Of a DNA stretch of 5,078 nt, positions 1 to 5,078 are shown in pieces. Source of the DNA: Gemmatimonadales bacterium (lineage in GTDB: Bacteria > Gemmatimonadota > Gemmatimonadetes > Gemmatimonadales > GWC2-71-9). Below the pieces are notes generated by a model that had not been told where the DNA came from, ran no database searches, and worked only from the letters and a program-made list of their open reading frames with translations. A program made the position numbers and the translations under genes. The stretch lies in NCBI GenBank assembly GCA_013813145.1, contig JACCSE010000111.1, forward strand, positions 1 through 5,078. The letters run 5' to 3'. How positions within the stretch are numbered: the first letter of the stretch is position 1; the number at the start of each line of letters is the position of its first letter.

Positions 1-671
1 GGCTGGAGGAGCTGCGCCCCAATCTCGCGTCGGAAGAGTACCTGGATCTCCGCCGGCGCATCGTGTACGGCTGGATCCGGGCGGGAGAACTGGGGCGGGC
101 GGATTCGATGCTCGGGGCGGACAGCTCGATCGACGGATTGGCGCTGGCCGGGCAGCTCCAGGTCTACCGTGGCGACCTGTCCGGGGCGCTCGAGAGCTTC
201 AAGGCGGCGGGCCCGTATGCTGGAGACCGGAGCGAGGCCACCCGGCGCACCCTGCTCCTCGCTCTGCTCCAGCCGATCGAGGCCGATTCCCTCCCGGAGC
301 TGGGCCGCGCGCTGCTTTCCCTGGAGCAGGGGGACAGTGCTTACGCCGGCGCGGCGTTGGACGAGATCGCGGCCCAGCTGCCGCCCGCCAAGGGTGGCGC
401 CGAGCTCCGGCTCCTCGCCGGACGGATCGCCGCGGCGACCGGGAGAGGCGAGATGGCGGAGCGGCTCTTCCGGCAGGCTGCCGTGGCGGAAGCGCCCGGC
501 ACCGCGCCGGCGGCGGAGCTGGCGCTCGCCGAGCTGCTGCTGCGGCAGCGGAAGCAGTCGGACGCGATCGCCCAACTCGAGCACATGATCCTCACCTATC
601 CGGAGAGCGCCCTCGTTCCCCAGGCGCGCCGAGCCCTGAATCAGGCCCGGGGCGCGGTGCCCGAGACGTGA
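1..671 (+). CDS. TPR-like helical repeat protein, 3' part (5' end outside window)
   Basis: The reading frame starts at base 3, is open to the left edge and ends at TGA 669-671, giving 222 visible residues. A GTG at 63 could be read as a start, but the in-frame codons before it (LEELRPNLASEEYLDLRR...) are equally protein-like, so the gene is probably truncated by the window. The protein is rich in Ala, Leu, Arg and Glu and has helix-turn-helix units with TPR-like patterning, for example around residues 46-70 (LALAGQLQVYRGDLSGALESF), 133-164 and 170-216. The last unit (AIAQLEHMILTYPESALVPQ) resembles the closing repeats of BamD/YbgF-type envelope TPR proteins. Such repeats usually serve as protein-protein scaffolds; the partner is unknown. 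No signal peptide can be judged because the N-terminus is missing. The stop overlaps the next start by 4 bases, suggesting co-translation with the Tat-type exported protein downstream. Fold call fairly sure; function not assigned. Confidence 0.7.
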   Translation, partial: LEELRPNLASEEYLDLRRRIVYGWIRAGELGRADSMLGADSSIDGLALAGQLQVYRGDLSGALESFKAAGPYAGDRSEATRRTLLLALLQPIEADSLPELGRALLSLEQGDSAYAGAALDEIAAQLPPAKGGAELRLLAGRIAAATGRGEMAERLFRQAAVAEAPGTAPAAELALAELLLRQRKQSDAIAQLEHMILTYPESALVPQARRALNQARGAVPET

Positions 672-1960
672 GGCGCCGGGAGTTCCTGCGGGGCACCTGC
701 GCCGGGATGCTGTCGCTCTCGCCCGCCCTCTCGCGCATCCCCCTGCCGCGGACCGCCGCGCCGTGGCTCATGATCCCGATGGACGATGCCCAGGCCGATC
801 ACCTCAAGGCTTACGGCCTCGCGTTCCGAGTGCTGGAACGGGGGGGACGGGCCGAGTGGTTCCTCAACTATCGCAGCGGATCGTTTCTGCTTCCGGCCGA
901 TCCCGCCACCGCGCGGGACGCGGCCCTGGCCGGGGTCACCACCGAGCCCCTGGACGACGGCGCGCTGGTGCGGATCCGGGGCGAGATCCAGGGCGGCAAC
1001 ATGGACGCCGTGCCGCTGGAGAAGGTGCCCAAGGTGGCGGTGTACGCGCCCCCCAACGCCGCCCCCTGGGACGACGCGGTGACGATGGCCCTCAACTATG
1101 CCGGGATCAAGTTCGAGAAGATCTGGGATCCCGAAGTCGTGGGGCAGGGACTCAAGGACTTCGACTGGCTCCACCTGCACCACGAGGACTTCACCGGCCA
1201 GTACTCCAAGTTTTTCCTCAACTACGCCGGGGCGCCGTGGCTGGTGGAGATGGTGGAGCGGAACCGCTCCATGGCGCGCTCGCTCGGCTTCCCCTCGGTG
1301 CCGGCCCAGAAGCGGGCGGTCGCGAGCGCCATCGCGCGCTATGTGGACCGGGGCGGCTTTCTCTTCGCGATGTGCACCGCCACCGAGACGCTGGACCTCG
1401 CCCTGGCGTCGGAGGGCACCGACATCGCCGCGGCCTATGCCGACGGGACCCCGATGGATCCCGAGGCCACCAGCCGAATGCGCTGGGACCGGGCGCTCGC
1501 CTTTCACAGCGCCCGCCTGGAACTCAGCCCGACGACGCCGGTGTATTCCGACATCGACGGCCACCAGGTCAACTCGGCCGACCGGCGGCAGCCGCTCGGC
1601 TCGTTCACCCTGTTCAACTTCAGCGCCAAGATCGATCCGGTGGCCACGATGCTGGTCCAGAACCACCGGCAGGTGATCCCCGACTTCTACGGACTCACCA
1701 CCTCGTTCACCCGGCAAACGCTCAAGCCGAGCGTCACCGTCCTGGCCGAGGAACCGGGAGCGCCCTGGGTCAAGTACGTGCACGGCGAGCGGGGGCAGGG
1801 GACCTGGACCTTTTTCGGGGGGCACGATCCGGAAGATCCGCAGCATCAGATCGGCGACGCGCCGACCGACCTGTCGCTGCATCCGCATTCGCCGGGTTAT
1901 CGCTTGATTCTCAACAACGTGTTGTTTCCGGCGGCGAAGAAGAAGGAATTGAAGACGTGA
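668..1960 (+). CDS. Tat-exported conserved protein of the family often labelled 'asparagine synthetase B'
   Basis: This 430-residue protein starts at GTG 668, inside the upstream stop (GTGA overlap). No Shine-Dalgarno is evident, so coupling is likely. The GTG start keeps a twin-arginine motif, R3-R4-E5-F6-L7-R8, followed by a short, only moderately hydrophobic stretch (about residues 9-27); export by Tat is therefore likely but not certain. From memory, the body matches a conserved family in Bacteroidota and relatives: residues such as PWDDAV, LHLHHEDFTGQY (169-180), GGFLFAMCTATETLDLALA (around Cys236), GTWTFFGGHDPED and the C-terminal SPGYRLILNNVLFPAAKKK are typical. Family members are often named asparagine synthetase B, but neither an N-terminal Cys2 glutaminase nor an SGGxDS-type PP-loop is present. 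The FLFAMCTA segment resembles the nucleophile elbow of class-I glutamine amidotransferase-like or ThuA-like folds, which is an inference. The enzymatic activity is unknown. The TPR gene upstream may encode its partner. Confidence 0.7.
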   Translation: MRRREFLRGTCAGMLSLSPALSRIPLPRTAAPWLMIPMDDAQADHLKAYGLAFRVLERGGRAEWFLNYRSGSFLLPADPATARDAALAGVTTEPLDDGALVRIRGEIQGGNMDAVPLEKVPKVAVYAPPNAAPWDDAVTMALNYAGIKFEKIWDPEVVGQGLKDFDWLHLHHEDFTGQYSKFFLNYAGAPWLVEMVERNRSMARSLGFPSVPAQKRAVASAIARYVDRGGFLFAMCTATETLDLALASEGTDIAAAYADGTPMDPEATSRMRWDRALAFHSARLELSPTTPVYSDIDGHQVNSADRRQPLGSFTLFNFSAKIDPVATMLVQNHRQVIPDFYGLTTSFTRQTLKPSVTVLAEEPGAPWVKYVHGERGQGTWTFFGGHDPEDPQHQIGDAPTDLSLHPHSPGYRLILNNVLFPAAKKKELKT

Positions 1961-2078
1961 GCCCGCGCCAGCCGCGATGTCATCCTGAGGGAGCGCAGCG
2001 ACCGAAGGATCTTGTCTGTCGCGCTCGATCCATTCCCTCGCAAGATCCTTCGCTTCGCTCAGGATGACAGCCGGGCGC
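1961..2078. other. Intergenic gap holding an inverted repeat
   Basis: This is the only real gap in the window. It lies between the TGA at 1958-1960 and the preferred helicase start at 2079. Most of it is the inverted repeat described separately. I see no convincing -35/-10 pair and no T-tract that would make the hairpin a standard intrinsic terminator, so whether the helicase gene has its own promoter here cannot be decided from the sequence. Confidence 0.8.
1978..2069. repeat. Composite inverted repeat, CATCCTGAG...GAAGGATCTTG family
   Basis: The left arm (1978-2014) and the right arm (2041-2069) are inverted copies of one repeat unit. The outer 12 bases pair perfectly (1978-1989 TGTCATCCTGAG with 2058-2069), and so do the inner 12 (2003-2014 CGAAGGATCTTG with 2041-2052). 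Between them the left copy has 13 unpaired bases (1990-2002) and the right only 5 (2053-2057), so the left unit carries an 8-base longer centre. The loop is 2015-2040. Units of this kind are, from memory, dispersed between genes in many GC-rich environmental genomes, and their translations give well-known spurious peptides such as HPERSEGS or VILSEAKDL. As RNA it would form a strong interrupted hairpin ahead of the helicase gene; it might protect or attenuate transcripts, but that is inference. Confidence 0.85.
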
Positions 2079-4592
2079 ATGACCCTGCCTTCCTCCGAAC
2101 GCATCGCGCCCGGCGTACGCGCGTACCTCGCGGCCGAGATCGCCGGCGCGGGCGGCCGCGAGGTGTCGTTCGTCTCGGAGGTGGACCGCGACGGCGTCGT
2201 CTCCGGCGCGCGGGTCCTGGCGCGCGGCACCGTGGACATGGTGCTCGCCTGCCCGGGCGCTCTCGTTCGCGGGCAGATGCTGCTCCACAACCATCCCGGC
2301 GGCCGGCTGGATCCGTCCAACGCCGACCTCGACGTCGCCGCCCGCCTGCACGACGCCGGCGTAGGGTTCGGCATCATCGACAACGGCGCCACCGAGCTGT
2401 ACGTGGTGGTCGAAGTTCCCCGCGATCGTCCCGTGGTGCCGATCGATCCGTTCGAGGTGATCCACGCGCTCGGCGAGAGCGGAGGCGTGGCGGCGGAGCT
2501 GGGCCAGTACGAGGACCGGCGCTGCCAGCGCGACATGGCGGCGTACATCGCCGACGGGTACAACGACGGCGGCGTGCTCCTCCTGGAAGCCGGCACCGGG
2601 GTGGGGAAGTCCTTCGCCTATCTGGTCCCCGCGCTGGCATGGGCCAAGGCCAACGGCGAACGCACCGTCATCAGCACCAACACGATCAACCTCCAGGAGC
2701 AGCTCGTCGGCAAGGATCTGCCGCTGCTTCGCCGCGCGCTCGGCGACGGCGACTACCAGCCGACGTTCGCCCTGCTCAAGGGATGGCGGAATTATCTCTG
2801 CCTTGCGCGGATGCACCAGGCGGTGGCCGCGCAGCGGACGCTGCTGGAGCAGGACAAGCTGGACGAGCTGATCGGGATCGCGGAATGGTCGGCGCACACC
2901 GCCGATGGCACCCTGAGCGACCTGCCGGTGACGCCGAGCCCCGAGGTGTGGGACGAAGTCAGCGCCGAGCCCGATCTCTGTCCCAGGCTCAAGTGCCCGC
3001 ACTTCGACCGCTGCTTCCTGTTTCGCGCCCGGCGTCGCGCCGCGGAGGCGGACGTGGTCGTGGTGAACCACCACCTGCTCGCTGCCGATCTGTCGGTGCG
3101 GCAGGCGCAGGACAACTGGGAGGAGGCGGCGGTGCTGCCCCCCTACCGCCGCCTGGTGCTCGACGAGGCCCACCACCTCGAGGACGTGGCCGCGAGCCAC
3201 CTCGGGGTGCAGGTCTCCAGCCGGGCGGTGCGCCGGCTGCTGGGGCGGTTCGAGCGGAACGGCCGGGGGCTCGCTCCCACGCTGGCGCAGGAGCTGATGG
3301 GCCGGAGCGATCTCCTGAGCCGGGCGAGTCTCGACCTCTTGCAGCAACGTCTCCTCCCGGCGCTGGGCAGCGCCCGCCGCGCCACCGACGCGCTCTTTCT
3401 GCGGCTGCACGAGCGGCTGGGTGGACCGCCCGCGACGCAGCTTCGGCTGGCCGACGACTTCGCCACCGATCCGATCTGGGACGAGGGGCTCGGCTTCGAG
3501 CTGGACGCCTCGCTGACCGCGTTCCGCGCGCTGCGGGAGACGGTGGAGACGATCGCCGACCGGCTGGCGCAGGGCGAGGAAACCGAGCGCCGCGGCCAGA
3601 TGCTTCAGGAGCTGAGAGGCGTGATGCGGCGGCTGGAGTCGCTCTCGGACGGGCTCAACCGCACCCTGCGGCCGGCCGGCGGCGGCGTGCCTACGGTGCG
3701 CTGGATGGAGCGGTCACAGCGGGGCCAGCACCTGTCGCTATCGGCGGTGCCGCTCGATCTGGCACCGGTGCTCCGGGAGTTGTTGTTCGACCGGCTGGAC
3801 ACCGTCGTCCTCACCAGCGCTACGCTCGCGGCCGCCGGCGACTTCGGGTTCCTGGAGGCCCGGCTCGGGCTCGCGGGCGAGGAATCGCCGGTGACGGTGC
3901 GCGAGGCGTTCGCCTCTCCGTTCGACTATCCATCGCAGTGCGTGTTCGGCGTGCCGAGCGACTTTCCCGAGCCGCGAGGCGAGGAGCACGCCCACGCGGC
4001 GGCGCTGGTGCAGGTGGTCTCCGACCTGGCCTACGCCGCGGACGGGGGAATGTTCGTGCTGTTCACCAGCCACGCATCACTGCGCCGGGCGGCGGTCGAG
4101 GTGCGCGCGGTGCTGGGCAATCGGTGGCCCATCCTGGTGCAGGGCGAGGCCCCGCGCGACGTGCTGCTCCGCCGGTTCCGGGAAGCGGAGAACGCCATTC
4201 TGCTGGGCACCGACTCATTCTGGGAGGGCGTGGACGTGCCCGGCCGGGCGCTCCGCGCCCTCATCCTGAACAAGCTACCTTTCAAAGTTCCCTCGGAACC
4301 GCTGACCTGCGCCCGGCTGGAACGGCTGGCGGAGGAAGGGCTCGACGGGTTCATGCATTACCTCCTGCCGCACGCGGCGCTCAAGCTCAAGCAAGGCTTC
4401 GGACGGCTGATCCGGAGCCGGCAGGACGTGGGCGTCGTCGTGCTGCTGGATAGCCGGGTGGTGACCAAACGCTACGGGCCGCTGTTGCTCAGCGGGCTGC
4501 CGCGGGCCGAGCGGATCATCGGCAGTTGGAGCCAGGTCCGCACCAAGTGCGAGGACTTCTTCGCCCGGCATGGCATCGGAGCCATCGTATGA
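2079..4592 (+). CDS. JAMM/RadC-like domain fused to DinG/XPD-family FeS DNA helicase
   Basis: An ATP-dependent superfamily 2 helicase expected to unwind DNA 5' to 3', 837 residues from ATG 2079. An in-frame ATG at 2064 would add five residues but lies inside the repeat arm, so 2079 is preferred; neither has a strong ribosome binding site. Residues about 8-113 form a JAMM/MPN+ domain: H70-N-H72-P, S80 and D83 fit H-x-H-x7-S-x2-D, with E28 or E34 as candidate upstream glutamate. After a linker come the helicase motifs: Q-motif region (Q150), Walker A EAGTGVGKS (K177), KGWRNYLC (C241), FeS cysteines C301, C306 and C312 with C-x4-C-x5-C spacing as in E. coli DinG, DEAH (362-365), TSATLA (around 580), GTDSFWEGVDVPG (710-722) and QGFGRLIR (772-779). 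All motifs look intact, so an active cytoplasmic helicase is likely. Many Gram-positive DinG proteins carry a DnaQ-like exonuclease where this one carries JAMM. Its stop overlaps the FAH gene. Helicase call very sure; the role of the JAMM domain is unknown. Confidence 0.95.
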   Translation: MTLPSSERIAPGVRAYLAAEIAGAGGREVSFVSEVDRDGVVSGARVLARGTVDMVLACPGALVRGQMLLHNHPGGRLDPSNADLDVAARLHDAGVGFGIIDNGATELYVVVEVPRDRPVVPIDPFEVIHALGESGGVAAELGQYEDRRCQRDMAAYIADGYNDGGVLLLEAGTGVGKSFAYLVPALAWAKANGERTVISTNTINLQEQLVGKDLPLLRRALGDGDYQPTFALLKGWRNYLCLARMHQAVAAQRTLLEQDKLDELIGIAEWSAHTADGTLSDLPVTPSPEVWDEVSAEPDLCPRLKCPHFDRCFLFRARRRAAEADVVVVNHHLLAADLSVRQAQDNWEEAAVLPPYRRLVLDEAHHLEDVAASHLGVQVSSRAVRRLLGRFERNGRGLAPTLAQELMGRSDLLSRASLDLLQQRLLPALGSARRATDALFLRLHERLGGPPATQLRLADDFATDPIWDEGLGFELDASLTAFRALRETVETIADRLAQGEETERRGQMLQELRGVMRRLESLSDGLNRTLRPAGGGVPTVRWMERSQRGQHLSLSAVPLDLAPVLRELLFDRLDTVVLTSATLAAAGDFGFLEARLGLAGEESPVTVREAFASPFDYPSQCVFGVPSDFPEPRGEEHAHAAALVQVVSDLAYAADGGMFVLFTSHASLRRAAVEVRAVLGNRWPILVQGEAPRDVLLRRFREAENAILLGTDSFWEGVDVPGRALRALILNKLPFKVPSEPLTCARLERLAEEGLDGFMHYLLPHAALKLKQGFGRLIRSRQDVGVVVLLDSRVVTKRYGPLLLSGLPRAERIIGSWSQVRTKCEDFFARHGIGAIV
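4578..4581 (+). promoter_or_regulatory. Shine-Dalgarno GGAG for the FAH-family gene
   Basis: GGAG lies 7 bases before the ATG at 4589, inside the last codons of the helicase gene. With the ATGA stop/start overlap, it supports this ATG as the true start and suggests the gene is translated from the helicase transcript. Confidence 0.7.
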
Positions 4593-5078
4593 TCCCGGTC
4601 CGTCCCTCGAAAATCATCGGCATCGGCCGCAACTACGTCGCCCACGCGCAGGAGCTGGGCAACCCCATGCCGGCCGTGCCGATCATTTTCTTCAAGCCGC
4701 CCACCGCGCTGATCGGGAGCGGTGACACGATCCGGCTCCCGGGCGTCTCCCGAAGAGTGGAGTTCGAGGCCGAGATCGGGGTGGTAATCGGGCGGCGCCT
4801 GCGCGACGCGGACGCGGACGAGGCCGAACGGGCCATCGCCGGCTATACCTGCGTCAACGACGTCACCTGCCGCGATCTTCAGCACGTGGACGGTCAGTGG
4901 GGCCGGGCCAAGGGGTTCGACACCTTCTGCCCGGTAGGCCCGAGGGTGGCGGAAGGGTTGGCGTGGCGCGACCTCCACCTGGTCTGCCGGGTGAACGGCA
5001 CCGAGCGCCAGCGGGCCCGCGCCACCGACATGTATTTCCCGATCCCCGAGCTGGTCTCGTTTCTGAGCGGGGTCATGA
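4589..5078 (+). CDS. Fumarylacetoacetate hydrolase (FAH) family enzyme, 5' part (3' end outside window)
   Basis: The frame opens at ATG 4589 within the helicase stop (ATGA), preceded by GGAG, and stays open to the right edge, giving 163 codons without a stop. The translation is a clear FAH-superfamily domain: IIGIGRNYVAHAQELGN (9-25), FFKPPTALIG (34-43), VEFEAEIGVVIG (57-68), GYTCVNDVTCRDLQ (85-98), GRAKGFDTFCPVGP. The divalent-metal ligands expected for the family are present as E60, E62 and D91, and H19 with E22 matches the His-Glu pair described for FAHD1-type acylpyruvases, with the same 41-residue His-to-Glu spacing. Members hydrolyse or decarboxylate acylpyruvates and related 2-oxo/enol acids, or act as isomerases in aromatic catabolism; the substrate cannot be told here. 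Single-domain FAHD1-like proteins have roughly 200-220 residues, so the missing part is probably about 40-60 residues, including the usual TGTPxGVG-like loop. Cytoplasmic; no signal peptide. Family call very sure, substrate open. Confidence 0.95.
   Translation, partial: MIPVRPSKIIGIGRNYVAHAQELGNPMPAVPIIFFKPPTALIGSGDTIRLPGVSRRVEFEAEIGVVIGRRLRDADADEAERAIAGYTCVNDVTCRDLQHVDGQWGRAKGFDTFCPVGPRVAEGLAWRDLHLVCRVNGTERQRARATDMYFPIPELVSFLSGVM

Noticed and set aside
763..2067. Open frame of 434 codons on the + strand overlapping the exported protein gene
   Set aside because: Arg/Gly/Pro-rich shadow ending in repeat-derived sequence; the real frame has conserved family blocks.
1978..2069. Inverted repeat as a rho-independent terminator for the exported protein gene
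   Set aside because: The stem is interrupted by an asymmetric internal loop, the loop is 26 bases and no T-run follows. The helicase start lies directly after it. A terminating effect is possible but not supported.
641..2596. Long open frame of 651 codons on the minus strand
   Set aside because: It runs antisense to the exported protein and helicase genes, which have clear family motifs. Its translation is low-complexity Arg/Gly/Pro/His-rich and contains the spurious peptide VILSEAKDL from the repeat. Long antisense frames are expected in GC-rich genes.
1980..3410. Open frame of 476 codons on the minus strand
   Set aside because: Antisense to the helicase, no recognisable motif, and its end is the repeat-derived HPERSEGS peptide.
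2012..4453. Open frame of 813 codons on the + strand, in another frame than the helicase
   Set aside because: The translation is Arg/Gly/Ala/Pro-rich without motifs, and the competing frame carries the full set of JAMM and DinG motifs. It is a codon-bias shadow.
4472..4978. Open frame of 168 codons on the minus strand over the FAH gene
   Set aside because: Antisense to a clear FAH-family domain with metal-binding residues; no motif of its own.

Overview
The window is GC-rich bacterial DNA with all supported genes on the + strand, packed tightly. There are four genes: the 3' end of a TPR-like protein, a Tat-type exported conserved protein, a large DinG/XPD-family helicase, and the 5' part of a fumarylacetoacetate-hydrolase (FAH) family enzyme. 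The dense coding, strong G/C bias at third positions, the exported protein family and a composite inverted repeat of the CATCCTGAG...GAAGGATC type all fit a Gemmatimonadota-like organism, or less likely Acidobacteriota or another GC-rich soil or environmental phylum. This placement is an inference from memory of these families, not from a search.

Layout. Bases 1-671 hold the C-terminal part of an alpha-helical, TPR-like protein. Its stop overlaps the GTG start of the next gene by 4 bases (GTGA), so the two are probably one translationally coupled unit. Bases 668-1960 encode a 430-residue protein with an N-terminal twin-arginine motif. It belongs to a conserved family that databases often label 'asparagine synthetase B', a name its sequence does not support. 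Bases 1961-2078 are the only real intergenic gap and are mostly filled by the inverted repeat (1978-2069). One end of that repeat runs into the possible start codons of the next gene.

Bases 2079 (or 2064) to 4592 encode the most interesting protein. An N-terminal JAMM/MPN+ (RadC-like) metalloprotease-type domain with an intact H-x-H-x7-S-x2-D signature is fused to a complete DinG-type iron-sulfur DNA helicase. The helicase has Walker A, four FeS cysteines with E. coli DinG-like spacing, a DEAH box, SAT and a QGFGRLIR motif VI. Its stop overlaps the start of the FAH-family gene by 4 bases (ATGA). That gene runs off the end of the window after 163 codons.

The first two genes look like a cell-envelope pair of unknown function. 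The helicase and the FAH-family gene are coupled by overlap but have no obvious shared pathway. No RNA genes, CRISPR arrays, insertion sequences or integration sites were seen.
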